Shown here: positions 44,452 to 56,635 of the stretch, in pieces
Layout of the letters: each line of letters opens with the position of its first letter
Position numbering within the stretch: position 1 is the first letter of the stretch
NCBI GenBank assembly: GCA_022316685.1
Contig: JAKJHU010000180.1
Span: 496,001 to 560,000 of the forward strand
DNA length: 64,000 bases
Direction: 5' to 3'
Origin: Progne subis subis
Lineage: Eukaryota; Chordata; Aves; Passeriformes; Hirundinidae
Position numbers and translations under genes: made by a program
The notes under the pieces: generated by a model
Told to the model about the DNA's origin: nothing
Seen by the model: only the letters and a program-made list of their open reading frames with translations
Databases searched by the model: none

Positions 44452-47088
44452 TGGGTTTTTTTTGGTGTGGTTTTTTTTTGTTTGTTTTTTGTTTTTGTTT
44501 TGTTTGTGGTTTTTTGGGGTTTTTTTGTTTGTTTGTTTTGGGGGTTTTTTTGTTTGGTTGGTTTTTTGGTGGGTTTTTTTGGGTGTGTTGTGTTGTGGGG
44601 TTTTTTTGTTTTGTTTTGGGTTTTTTGTTTGGTTTTTTTTGTGGTTTTTTTTTGGTGGGGTTTTTTTTTGTTTGTTTTTGGGGTTTGTTTTTTTTTTTTT
44701 GTGTGTGTGTGTATCTAAAGCTGCTTCTTCTGTTTTTTGTGACTTTCTTACTCATTCTTCACACAAAGGATTTGTGTGGGTGTTGTTAAATTGGAACAGG
44801 TAGACAGCCTGTTAGGGCTAGAACTTTGCTGACTCTTCTAAAAGGCAAATTTAGGTATTTATAGTAGTATATCTTATCTAAGATGTTAAGCATGATATTC
44901 ATCAATTTGGTTTTTTCAGGATTTAGTTTTATTTATTTTCACGTAAGACTCAGAAGGAGGTGATGTTTGGCTGGCATGAGCTACTTCACCAAGAACCAGA
45001 TAGTACTGTATTATGGTGTGCCACCTTTCTTCCTTTGCAATAATTCTTATGATCTGTCTTCTGCGCTTTATTTAAATTCTCATCTCTCTAGCTAGACTGA
45101 CTCTAATGTTGTTTATTTGCTACCTGTTACCACCACCTAATTTTCTTCTGTTGATTCCTTCTCACATGTTATCATTTTGAAATTACTGGTGCATAAATCC
45201 ATCTTTTCTTTTTTTTTTCTTTTCATGTTTTCCATGCTTGCTGCCCGGGGAATGGTGACACACCGTTGTACAGTGTTGTGCTATTGCTAATCTGAATTGT
45301 TCCATAAAATCCTCTGCAGTGTTGTTTGCAGATCACTTGATGGTAATGTGACAAGGGACGTTTTTTGCATTACTGGGGTTTTTTTCTCTGCTGTTAGGAA
45401 AAAACATGCCTTAGTCGCCACCTGGGGAAGTGAACACCTTCTCTTGTCATACAGTGGCATCCACTGTAGAGAGTCTCCAGGCATTGCTGTTTGTTCAAGA
45501 TGTGGCTGGCTGTATGGCCCTTTGAATCTTAGGGAGACTTTGTAAAATAAACCTGCCCTGACTTTCTTGTTTGGCTTATTAAATGCGTGACTAATCCTCT
45601 TTTCTCTTCAACTGTAGTCAGGAGCCATCACAATGAAGATTGTACTATTCTTTCTTCCTGCTCAGTTCACAGTTCCAGATCCAGTACTGATAATGGGGTT
45701 CTGTGACCATTCCACTGGCCAGGTGGGGGAAAGTTCTAGTGTGGCCTTTACATGAAATTTTTGAGAGCAGCTCAGAGGTTAGTTTCACAGAATATGATTA
45801 ATGTGAAAGAGGTGGAGAAAGCAAAATGGATTGGCTGTGATAAGAGTTCAGGGCAGGTTTTTTCAGAGACTATGTCTCCTATATTCAGCAATGGCATAGA
45901 CAGGTTCTCCACTCTTACACCTTTCTGAACACAAGGTTTGAAGGATAGATAATATGGCTTGCTTTGCTTGTCGCAGTGTTTTAAACAGCAGAATGCTCAG
46001 TGCCTCAAGCATAGCTTCTGATAGTCTGCTGTTAATGGTGGAACTGTGGGGTTTTTTGGGGGGTGATCATACTTGCCTTTGAGCATGAAAGCCTGTTTTA
46101 GAACTTAGTGCAGTGGTTCCCAGACCTCACAGATTAAGATTCCTGTAGTAGTTTGGCTCTTTCGTCTTTCTTGGTGAAGGTCATGCTGCCCATGATCTTC
46201 CCTTCATATTGGGTTTAATGTATAAATATTGCATATCACATGTGGCTGACAGATGTTTTGGCAAAGGAAGATAAAAGAAGTTGGGAACAGAATGCAAGGA
46301 AAGGAAAAAAAGTCATAATGAAATTGTCTTACAGGCACGTCTGTTCAGATACTCTAGACCTGAATTTCTCTATTTTGAAAATCATTGGCATAATGTACTC
46401 AGCAGAGTGACCAATTGTTCTGCTGAGGTTTGGGGCATAGTTGCTACTTGAGGAAGGGGAATAACACCAAAACTGATGAGTCTCTTTTGCTTTAGGGAAA
46501 GAAAAGAGATTATTTTCTCCTTTGTCTCATTCTTCCCCATTAATTTTTTGCTGGAAAAGAAAAACTGTCCAGTTCATTCTGTCCTTTTCCCTTACAGCCA
46601 GTTTTCTACCACACTAAGTAAGGCTACTTCCACCCAATTCAAAGCACTCTAGCCACCTTTTCAGCTTCAGCGTTTTTTGCTGTCATAGAAGTTTTCTGTA
46701 ACCTGTGGTCACACAGTCAAACACAGACATGTCTAGCGCTGGAAGAGGTGTGTTGCTTCCTTTTGTAAGATTGATGACAATGTCTAGCTTTAGAGCCTGG
46801 ATGTCTCCGAGTCTCCCTAGAAGAGAATTTCACTAAGTAGCATGCAAAAGTTTATAGGAGATCGTCAGGTTCTTAGGTGGTTTTTTTTTTCCTTTTTTGA
46901 CCTCATATTCAATAGGATCATAGAATTGTTTTCATTTTTGTGCATTTTTTGTCAGGATGAAGAGTTTAAAAACCTACTGGGACTACAAGGAAGCTGCATT
47001 AAATTATCAAGAAGCCTGGAGAGTGCTGCGTAGCCAAGCTCTGCTGGGTTGGGTCAAGAATGCCAAGGAATACCTGCACTTCACATGA
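28160..47088 (+). CDS. ADAT1: tRNA-specific adenosine deaminase 1 (9 coding exons)
   Basis: ADAT1 deaminates A37, next to the anticodon of tRNA-Ala, to inosine; it is the tRNA relative of the ADAR editing enzymes. Coding exons are 28160-28328, 29092-29160, 30879-30933, 31706-31833, 33327-33945, 35901-36046, 38337-38436, 42055-42141 and 46956-47088, giving 1506 nt and 501 aa, close to the human 502. The zinc and catalytic residues are present: H87 and E89 in NDSHAEIV, C141 in HTPCGDAS (its codon is split between exons 4 and 5) and C298 in [12 protein letters not shown]. Other ADAR-type blocks are [23 protein letters not shown] and [13 protein letters not shown]. Residues about 150-245 are a low-conservation linker. 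I chose MWSADE as the start by homology; an acceptor ending TGTAG at 28136 excludes the in-frame ATG at 28082. Introns are large and hold two CR1 copies and T/G-rich tracts. Confidence 0.95.
32270..32445. repeat. A/C-rich low-complexity tract in ADAT1 intron 4
   Basis: This stretch is mostly A and C (repeated AAACCC and AAAAAC-like motifs) with a poly(A) run near 32358. It has the same composition as the T/G-rich tracts elsewhere in the window but in the opposite orientation. Open frames here are spurious. Confidence 0.8.
34029..34625 (+). mobile_element. CR1 retroposon, 5'-truncated, in ADAT1 intron 5
   Basis: This follows the CR1 ORF2 order on the plus strand: a segment resembling KAFDTV (gcttttgataatgtatc), then a GWIENYL-like part near 34100, the region just before the reverse-transcriptase active site (ccagggatcaatgctaggtc), and a CR1 3' end near 34570-34620 (gcctagatcacctacaagat). 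Many stops and an internal deletion make it inactive. Confidence 0.85.
40165..41145 (+). mobile_element. CR1 retroposon, 5'-truncated, in ADAT1 intron 7
   Basis: The most complete CR1 in the window. An open stretch reads [20 protein letters not shown] and then [10 protein letters not shown], the reverse-transcriptase palm region. The rest of ORF2 follows ([13 protein letters not shown] and a degenerate tail) and then a CR1 3' end near 41100-41145. The catalytic motif is FASD instead of FADD and there are frame breaks, so it is inactive. Confidence 0.93.
41190..41280. repeat. T/G-rich low-complexity tract
   Basis: A T run interrupted by G begins about 45 bases after the end of the CR1 copy in ADAT1 intron 7. 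No gene content. Confidence 0.8.
42478..42509. repeat. Poly(T) tract in ADAT1 intron 8
   Basis: An almost pure run of T about 30 bases long. It could be the reversed tail of an old insertion, but no element is recognisable next to it. Confidence 0.8.
44369..44712. repeat. Long T/G-only low-complexity tract in ADAT1 intron 8
   Basis: About 340 bases made almost entirely of T and G, with a run of nearly 40 T around 44410-44450 and a short GT repeat at the end. It yields long Phe/Gly/Val/Leu frames on the plus strand and Lys/Pro/Thr frames on the minus strand, which are not genes. Confidence 0.95.
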
Positions 47089-50000
47089 GAATCCATGTGA
47101 CTCTGTGAATCCAGGAATAAGCTCTGGTCCCCAGCAGATACCTCTGCAGTTCAAGGGCCAGAAAAAGACACTCTCTAGTTTGTGTGCTGTAAAGAGATAG
47201 GAGTGAAAAGGAAAGCAATTTAGAGAATGCTTTATTTTTACTGAGTTGAAGCCCCCTTTTTAATGAAATATAGAAAAGGATCACTGTTGACTTAAAATTT
47301 GAGCTGCATGAAACAATATGCCTCCAAAAGAAAGGAAGCGGTGATGTGCTATCCTAGTATTGGAGGATATGATCTACCAGCCATAGTCATTACAGCGAAA
47401 GTAATGTCAACTGAAATTGAAGCAGTACTATGAAAAATTTTAGTACTGCTTTTTTCTTCCACTTCTCATAATGTTGTGGTTGTTTTTCTGTTGTTGGGAC
47501 AACCCTAATGTATAGTAAGTAATACTTTTGTAACTGAGCTCTTCTTGTCTGGTGCCTGGAAGAATTTTCTGTGTCCCCCAGCCCCATTGCTTCTAACTGG
47601 AAAAACTAGTTCTGTTAAAGTGCTTTTTTTTTTCTGGGAATCCTTCATATATGCTGCCGTTTACTAAACATAGCCACAGATATTGCCAGAGCAGAAGCAA
47701 AAGCACTGGGGAGGAGTCTGTCAAATAATACCACTTAACAATATCCCGTGCATTTCAATTTCAGGACTTGGCCAGATAATCTTTCACCTGCTTTGCTTCT
47801 GTAGGCAGGAAAGAAAACTCCTGAATTACTTGGTTCAAATTGGTCAGTCCTGTGTAATTCCAGGCAAACATTTACCTGCTTTTAAGTGTTTCAGTCACTG
47901 TCCATCTCTATGCCCCTCTGTGGGAAATGGCCAGTTAAAAGCAGAAATGCCTCAGCCATTTATGTCACTGTTCCTTGTGTTCATTAATAGCCTAGCAAAG
48001 GTGGAGATGCTTTGGTGAGTATTCCAACTAGTCTCTGGCATGTCTTTTCTAGTCTCTTGTCATTATACTTTATTACCAACTAATATCTGCATGGCAAGAC
48101 AGTCAACACTGTGAGCAGTTGTGGGGGAAGAAGCGTGCAATCCTCCTTAAATCTGTCCCAGTTATTGCCTTTCGTGAGCATTTTCAAGACTGTAACTGCT
48201 ACTGAGCACATTCTCCTTTTGTATTTTTCTCTTGTAAACCACAATTCATAAAATATTTGGACAACGCAACAGCAGGATCAAAGAAGTGGATAATTTAGAA
48301 CTTACATTTTTTTTAGTGATTTGAATTTTTTTGTTGTTGTTGTTCTTTGGTATCCTATAGTTTTGGATTTGAAAAATGGACACAGCAGTTCTCCAAACAA
48401 CCTTTGCTGTAAACCTGCTGAGCTACATACATATGGGACCAAACAGTATACATCACATTAGGGTCTGAGAGTTGATAGCAGCAGCAAATCTTTTTTACTT
48501 CACACTTAGGTTGACATTTCAAGTAAGAATTGTTCTCTTGTTGAAGAAATAACAACTTGAATTCTGTGTGCATATGCCCATTCTCTCAAATCCTGCACTA
48601 ACATGCAGATATACCAGTTGTACTGGTGAGGGGGAAGTAATTTTATGTGTTTGTAGCAGGCAAGGGATTATGGAGATTAGGGACTTGGAGTAGACATCAG
48701 AGGATAAAAAATGGCCAGATGCCATTGCACATGGGCTACAGGGTGAACTGCTGAAGATAAATGGGAGCTATTCCTGTAATTGAGCAAGTAGCATTCCAAG
48801 GGCAGAGTTCTGTGGTGTACCTAAAGAGCTGTCAGTAGATTTCCAGGTTCCTGAAATTTACCTTTGTTCTTCGCTGAAATCTTGCAACTATTAACTTACC
48901 ATACCTAGTTTCCCATAGTTAATCAACAATGTCAGCAATGAACCTGCTGACCAGACTGGAATGTTCCCATTTCTTTTCCAGCTGCAATATTAAAATGGGT
49001 TACGTAAGACTAGTTCTGTATTCTTGCATCAGTTTTCAGATAAGCAGTTATATGGTTTAAATTCTTTTAACTCTTTTCTAAAATTTGAGCCTGGCTGTTA
49101 GGATTGTTCCTTGAAAGATTTTTTTGTGCATTTCTAAAATACCTGTGAACTGTGGACTGCTGCTTTTCTGTCACTTGTTAGGTTTAAAAGTAGTTTTTGA
49201 GGTGCTGAACACAGATGGTAACCTCACTTTTTGGATGGAGTTGAGGACATATTTAAGCCTCGAGCAAGTCAGTGAATATGCGAAGAGAGGGAAGGAGCTG
49301 CAACTGAAACAGCATTGAAAAGGCTGAGGGGCTAAGCCTGCAGGATCTCATCCTCAGCTGGATGGCATATCTGTGATGGAAAATCAGTATCTAAATGATG
49401 CAATCTGTTTCATTCCAAAATGTCGGGAAATGCTGTTGGCAGTACCATGAAACTCCTCTAAAAATTAGAAGGGGAAAATGCAGAGATAGCAAAGAACAGT
49501 CTCTGCTTTTGCAAAAGGTAGCAAACTAAACTTAGATCATTGTTAGCAGATCTTCAGAAGAATTGCTCCTGGAAACTAACCGTTGACGTGTTCCAAGCCT
49601 GTATCACTCCTTTGTGCTGGGATAACTAACACCCCGAAAAACAAAGATAGGCAAGGCACAGGGAGGACAGAATGCAGAGACTGCCACGGGAGAGCAGAGT
49701 TAGCAGGGAGGAAAGTAGCAGGAATGAAGTGCCCACAGTGCATGGTTTATGAGGACAAGCAAACAATTGGCAGTGAGAGCCTCAGAACATAGGAGGGCAC
49801 TAAGATTCCCACCATATGTGTAAAATGAGCACATCTGTATTATCCAGATAGGTCCTTGCCTGTCCTAAACTTGTTTGGGGGGCAATGGATCCCAATTGCC
49901 AGGACAAAGAAACTGTCGTCATTGAATGGGATGTCTTTAACAGCCGTCACTATTAGAGACATCATTCTGTTTTCAGCCACAGTAAGAAGACAGGACAGAT

Positions 50001-52000
50001 TGCCTGCTTATCTTTAAGGAAGTCAAAACCAGAGCACAGAAACAAGTAGGGAGGAGTAATCAATCTGTTTGACCTTGAGGCTGCAGTTCCATGAGACCAG
50101 ATGCTAGCATTCCACTGTCTTTGAGAAAACAAGGTTTTGAGCTTCACAGTGGGCTTCCACGGCTCACCTTAACACAGGCTTGGAAGGCTTACTGATCCCA
50201 ATACATTCTGAGTAAACTGAAGAGTATTTAAATTACTGTATTTGTAGAAAAACAAACCATGAGTCCAAAACAAGATGCAGCCTTTCACTAGGAGTTAAAA
50301 GACCACTGCAAGAAATCCATTAAGCACCAGAGGAAGAGCTATGGTTGTGCTGCTGCGGGCAAGAGAATTCTGTTAGAAGGAGGAAAGAAAGGTGGTGGAG
50401 TTCTCTCAGACTATCTGATAATGTCATAAGAGGGCTGCAGCAATGATAGGTACATAATATATACAATTAACATAAATGCATGTAGAAGCAAGATAATTTT
50501 TGAGGAAAGACAATCTAAACGGTCTAAATTTGGCCTGAATACTAAATATTTACTGAATGTTAAGTTCATCCAGTACTGGTTTAGTTATGTTGAAGATGAC
50601 ATGAGAGGTGTTGCTGTAGGAATAGTGAGGTACTTCTTCATTTTTTATTCAGTGCTAAACTGAAGGGTTAACAGAAAATGAAGATCATACAAGATCAAAT
50701 GCTTTATATAATTTGACAAGAGCATACTATCTAAAGCGATGCATTTCACCTATGCATTTGAAAAGGAAAAGGAAACATCTTGATGTTTTGTTGCCATTTT
50801 AAGTGTAAAAGCAGATGAAAAGTAAAGTTACTGCTGTAGAATATTTATCCCTACATTTTCTGGAACTATTTTCATGTCTGGGCTCCTAAATCTAAACTAA
50901 AAAATACAGAGATGTTAAAGAGAGCCACTATGTGGTGGTTTTAGGAGCTTATGAAGGGTAATCCAAAAGTTATCTCAATCATAACATCTTCCCTTAGTTT
51001 TAGATACATCTATTTGCTACCATGTAATTAACTTTATCTAGCATTTTTAAGTGTTCCTTACTCCTCTGTTAATCGTTCAGATAAAATACTACTTGATAAC
51101 TGTCGAAAAACTGTAAAGTTTCAGCACAAAGGAACAGAACATTTTCCAGTAATAAAAAGTAATTTTAAAAATGAAGCCACTTTTCTTCATTCTGAATCAA
51201 AAATTCTGTTAAGAGTAAACATTAATGCGTGAAAAGGGAGTTAGAAGTAATTCAGGATGGAAGGACTGACAATGTTTCCTAAAGTGGTTTACAATGCAAT
51301 GCTATTCTGAATAATGAAAGGCTTACTGAGATCAACAGGACATTTTCAGATGCAGTAGGCACATGCATCCCACTAACTGGGACAAGCCTCAGTAATAGTG
51401 TCAACATTTCACATGCCAATACTTGTGAATGACTGCAGAGCTAAATAATTCTAGGCATAATGGATCTTCATGGGGATTTGAGTTAGTATGAATTTGATTT
51501 AAATTTGGAAAGTAGTAAATTTCCACTTAACTGGAAGCATTTTAAAAACTAGATTCTTAGGCATCACATAGTGTGTAAATGAATTAAAAATTTTACTAGG
51601 AATCTAAACTGTATTTAGTGTTTCCTTGCTGGCTTAGGAAGGTCAAAGTGATGCTACTTCTTCAACCCACTGTTATCCTTTAATAGCAGTGTGAACTCCA
51701 GCACTGTGCAATTAGGTCAATTAGCTGGTTTTTCCACCCTCTCCCACACAATCCAAGGGCACCTGTAAATAGAAGTATCTGTGAGCTATGGTAGCTCTGA
51801 AGCTATTGGTTCTGAAACCTACAAAGAGCTCCTTGTTTCTTCCTGGTATCATCAGGCACACACTAAAGTTCGAGAAGCTGTACAATGTCTAGTAAGTAAC
51901 AGAAGCATCTGTGTAGCATCTAGTAAGTGTGATGAGTAACTTTCTTTCTGGCCAAAATGAAAGTAAGGAAATGACAGCACTGCCTGTTTGTGATAGGAAT
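47089..52000. other. Intergenic region between ADAT1 and GABARAPL2 (convergent 3' ends)
   Basis: About 4.9 kb with no recognisable coding exon. The ADAT1 3' UTR begins here but I cannot place its end; candidates are ATTAAA at 48989-48994 and AATAAA at 51151-51156. No repeat family is obvious. Confidence 0.55.
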
Positions 52001-52002
52001 GT

Positions 52003-52008
52003 TTATTG
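52003..52008 (-). terminator. GABARAPL2: Candidate poly(A) signal for GABARAPL2
   Basis: On the minus strand this reads AATAAA, about 520 bases past the GABARAPL2 stop. It fits the roughly 0.5-kb 3' UTR expected. Confidence 0.6.
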
Positions 52009-52278
52009 TACTTGTTTGTTAATTGAGAAAGAAGAACATACTAGCTCAATTCAACATGATCAGCATCTTGCTCCCAGCTTTGGATAAGCTAGTAAATCCA
52101 GTGTTCCCAATACTAGTTTACTGGTTTTATTTTTCTTAAACTAACATCTCAAAACAGAATAAATGTGTGTTCTTCTCTTCATGTTTTAGTAGCCCAACTA
52201 CTTTGCTTTATTATTTAATCAATGTCATCAAATGTATCCCCCCAAAGAACTCAGGCTCTGGGAATTCATAGCCATGAA

Positions 52279-52340
52279 GAAAAAAAAAAAAAAAAAGAAA
52301 AAAAAAAAGGAAAAAAAAAGGAAAAAAAAAAAAAAAAAAG
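52279..52340. repeat. Poly(A) tract broken by G
   Basis: A run of A with a few G residues on the plus strand, hence U-rich in the GABARAPL2 transcript. It lies within the probable GABARAPL2 3' UTR. Confidence 0.9.
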
Positions 52341-52529
52341 CACAAAACCAACAGAAATTTCTTTTTATAATTTAACAGTCTAATAAAACAAGACCTAGCA
52401 ATATATTAAGAAATAAATCCAGTTACAAGTGCATGTATAGAGGAGGAACTTCTGAGGATGTCAGAACAGAAAGTGATCAGCTATTTACAAGATACACAGC
52501 AGGATGGTACAGCAGCCAAGACCCACCAT

Positions 52530-55500
52530 TCAGAAACCAAATGTGTTCTCTCCACTGTAGGCAACATACAAGAATCCATCCTCATCCTTTTCCTTCTCAT
52601 AAAGTTGTCCCATAGTTAAGCTGGAAAGGGAAAAAGGAGAAATGGTTTGCTTGGCTCATGCAGGTTGCCAGCATTAACAGTTAGAACCTCATATAAACAA
52701 GGATTAATAGAAGCTAAAACTTGTAAATCTGTGTATAGGTTAACATACAAAAATGAGGATAAATGAAAAGCAGTTGACTCCTAGGTTAGAGAAATGATCC
52801 TGGACTCTCTGCAGAGTAAATTTTTTATATTTCTTTACATATGCCTTTGACAGAATGCTTCCTTATTTTGTTGGAAACTGGTCTCTGTTTTGAATACAAA
52901 AAGAAAGCCTAGCAATTACTTGGCTGGTCAACTGCTCCAACCACCTATCTACAGATGGTTGGAGCACTAGACATCAGTCAGGTACACATATGAAGCCTCC
53001 TCAGCTCACCTTTCTCCGACTTACCAAAAGTGAGAAAAGGCTAATGAACTGAAAGATGGAGACTGGATGTGAGTGACAGGGAAAACGACGACATCATTCT
53101 GCCCAAAAGAGGAGCTTGCAAGATTTGTAAGCAGTACTTGAAATGGAAGAGAATTGGTGGGTAGTGGATAGATCACCAACCCGACATCCTTAACTCCTCA
53201 TCCAGAAGTTTATTACATAAATTCAGTCTGTGAGATGAGCGGAGCCATGAACAGATTGTGGTTTTGTTTATTGGTTAAGAAGTTACCATTTTTACATTAA
53301 TATTGAATGATCAAAGCCCTGTTTTTCTAACTGAGATGTGCCATCTCCTTATGAACATGTGAGAAGAGACAATGGATCTCTCTTTCCTGCTTCTAACAAT
53401 TCCATAGTACCATTATAAAGATGACATACAGGCATTCTCAGTACTGTTAGAAGGAAACAAGCAGAAAAAGATGGTTCTCACAGGTCTCCATTGTGTATCA
53501 GGTTACCTGGAGGGACACTTTCTTAATACAATTAAGGACTATGAATAATATCACATCTAAGGCATGTAAGGACATACTAATTCCTTAAATGTTACTGAGG
53601 TATCTTGTGTAAAAAGCTGTAGTAGCTGGTTCTGCTATATTCTGTACATAGCAGAAAATGAAACTTATTCCTATAGAGAAGCAATATCTATTGCAAATTT
53701 TCTTTTTAATAGAAGTAAATAATTTTAATAAAAGAACCAGCAACTAGTCTGTAATGTTATAATTTCTTTGTAAACTGACAGGTTATTGGGTTTTTCTAGA
53801 GAAATTTATGGTACTTGCTATTGAGTATTTAATGTGCAACGTTTTTTGTTAAACTGAGAATCACTGTTTTTTTGACATCAGTGATGTGCATGTTTTGCAC
53901 TCGACCAAGTGCCACAACATCGTAACGGCAAAGCTCACCCTTTTGTCATGGAAGTAAATCATAGCGTATTTTTCCTCTCAGCATAGCTCAAGAAATAAGA
54001 CGTTTATCAAACTCATGAGAAAAAAACCTTTTAGTGAGATTAAGATGTGACAAACATCTAAAATCACCAAATAAGCCTCAAAGAGTGATGTTACTGACCC
54101 TAATATGCACAGGCTTGCTGAAATGATTCTGAATACCAAGTGAATAGCCTCTCACCTGGATTGTGGAACAGTCTTGTCTACAAAGAGGAATATTGCCTTC
54201 TCAGATGGCAGTTGAATCCTCTTCCTGATGATCCACATGAACTGGGCCACGGTGATGTCAGATGGAACTAAGTACTTCCTCTTGTCAATATCAACAATCT
54301 GAGATCCTGAGACCTTCTCCACTATGACCTGTAAAGTGCAGGTGTGAAGGATCAGGCTGTTCAGGATTGGTTTTAATAGACAGCTTTGGTTGATTGTTTG
54401 CTTGTACAGGCTTACAATGGTGAGCAGAGGGGATGAACAAGAAGTTTTCCTGACCGCAACCAAATCAGAGGTAGAACTGGCTCAGCACTGTAAAACCTGA
54501 TTTTACAGCTGCACTGAAACCTACATTCATATACACAATGGCTTGAAACTTCCTGTGCCTGTGTTTGGCAGTCATGGGGTAAAAAGGTGCATTATGCCTT
54601 AAAGACACCTCTGACAGTAAAGTATGCACATCGCTTAACCTTTAGCACACTGACGATATGAAATTATTGCAATGTGGACCCAAAGTTGAAAATTCATCAG
54701 CAGTGTACCCTGGACACAAGTAAGGCTAATAGTGTCATGGACTACACTAGGACAGGGAGGTGATCCTTTCACTGTACTGGTACTGCTGAAGCTACCTTTG
54801 TATTCTGCTGAACTGACATTGAGAGTATTTCATCATTACTTTGGAAATCAGAAATTGACTACAGGAAGGAAAGATAGCAAGATGGCCACAAACAAAACCA
54901 AACAAAAATAAACAAACCAAACAAAAAGCAACAGGTACAGGGAGAAGGATAATTAAGTATTGCTTGTGAAAAATACCCAATGCTTATTGTATTACACAGA
55001 CTGATTCCTGAAGGAAGAATAGAGCGGGTCAATAAATAAAGTTTACAAGAGGTTCCAGGGTCTCCATTCCTTAGCTCTGCATTCCACTTGAAACATTAAG
55101 TTTGAAAAACACTTCTGACTATTAAATTGATACCAACTATTTGGTATCAACGGTATGTGGCTCAATTTGAACCATCAAGCAGAAAACACACACTGGTCCA
55201 GGACAAAGGATTGCTGCAATCTGAGATTTCATTCCTGCATCTGTCTATACCTTGCTGTCCATTCCTGATAAAGCAGCATGTCATTCTGACTCACACTATG
55301 AGTTTCTGTTTCTTTTTCCCCCAAGGATATTTTTGAAATGGATAAATGGATACTGTGGAGATGTATGGTCATTAAGGATGCTGCAGTCTACGTGTGAGGG
55401 GATAGCTAAAGAGAGAACAGCAAGGATCGTATCACCTTGGCAGACTTCAGCTGGAGAAAATCTTGTAACTAGGTGCAACTGAGCAGCAGAAAAACTCAAT

Positions 55501-56635
55501 AGGAATGAAGATTCTTCTTTGGGCTATGCTAATGGTGTAGTTACTTACCAAAAGGTGAGAGGCAGGAGTGGCACTAACTGGCACATGTCAGATGGGATGT
55601 GGGAAATCTTACCTCAAGCAGTATAGTTGAGAATGTGGACATGTTCCTAGCTGTTATATAAGGATGCGAACTGTGGTCTTTTAGAGACTGAAACATGGTA
55701 AAAGGGATTGTGTAAGAAAGAAGAGTGATCATTCACTATCAGATTGGTAGGTATTAATGCAGAAAGGAGGCTCTTCAAACAACAGGCTTTGCATGGGGAA
55801 ATTCACCATGATGACTGGAATAGGTGTGGAATATATATAAGCATGGAATACATGAGGGATATAATCTAACTCATATAGCCATGATGGAAGATGGTCAAAG
55901 TTTCAAGAGTCTCCACAGACCTTCTAAGGATCAGGCACAATCTTCAAGACAATGAAGGTGTTTGCTGGGATGTAATTGCCATTAGAAGAAAGAAGGACCA
56001 TGATATATCATAAAAATCCCTAGAAAGTGTTTAGAAAGCCTATCTGTCAATATGCACTGGGGCAGAGGAGGAAACGCTGGAGTAGATAGATGTGTTTGGG
56101 GCGTCTTTAAAACATCTAAGGACACAAAAAGGAAAATTAATTTGCTTAGGAGGACCTCATCAGAGTGGGCAGGAGGGAAACAGTTTATCCACCTTTGCTT
56201 CTTAAGTACTCTGTTGAAGTTGGCTTGCTTACTCACCGGGACACGGTCGGGATATTTGGCTCGGATTTTTGCGGACTCGACACATCTGTGCTCTGTGAAC
56301 AAAACTCGTAATTAGTCATTGCATAGTGATAATACTGCCGGGGTCCTAGGCCAAGAGGACAGCGCCGGCAGGGCCGTGATCCTGCAGGGATCGCGATCAT
56401 ATTCCCGCCTCCGAATGGGTTCTCTAGCTTTTCGGAGACCGTCCCCGGGTACCGCACCACCTTTCGGCGAGGGCCGCCAGCGGCTGTCTGCCCACAGACA
56501 AGACGACCGCCTCAGGAAGCCGACCGCGACAGATGGCGACACGGGAGACTGAGGGCAGCGGGGCCGCTGCCAGGCAGCACCTGGCCCGGACCCACCCTTA
56601 CCCAGCGCGTGGTCCTCCTTGAACATCCACTTCAT
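52530..56635 (-). CDS. GABARAPL2: GABA(A) receptor-associated protein-like 2 (GATE-16, ATG8 family)
   Basis: This ubiquitin-like ATG8 protein is lipidated onto autophagosomes and also acts in intra-Golgi transport. Coding exons (minus strand) are 56602-56635, 56237-56292, 54156-54328 and 52530-52620, totalling 354 nt and 117 aa, the usual length. The protein begins MKWMFKEDH with the N-terminal helices, continues through [22 protein letters not shown] and [11 protein letters not shown] (the hydrophobic pockets that bind LIR motifs), and ends GENTFGF, where ATG4 cuts after Gly116. Against the human protein as I remember it, only residue 10 differs (Ala for Ser). All introns are GT-AG. The first exon lies in a CpG block shared with TMEM231, whose start codon is 518 bp away on the other strand. 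Confidence 0.97.
52933..52966. repeat. Perfect 11-bp inverted repeat in GABARAPL2 intron 3
   Basis: TGCTCCAACCA at 52933-52943 is reverse-complemented at 52956-52966 across a 12-base loop. Confidence 0.7.

Noticed and set aside
44302..44803. Four long overlapping open frames, two-residue-rich, in ADAT1 intron 8
   Set aside because: They come from the T/G-only tract; the translations are low-complexity Phe/Gly/Val or Lys/Pro/Thr.
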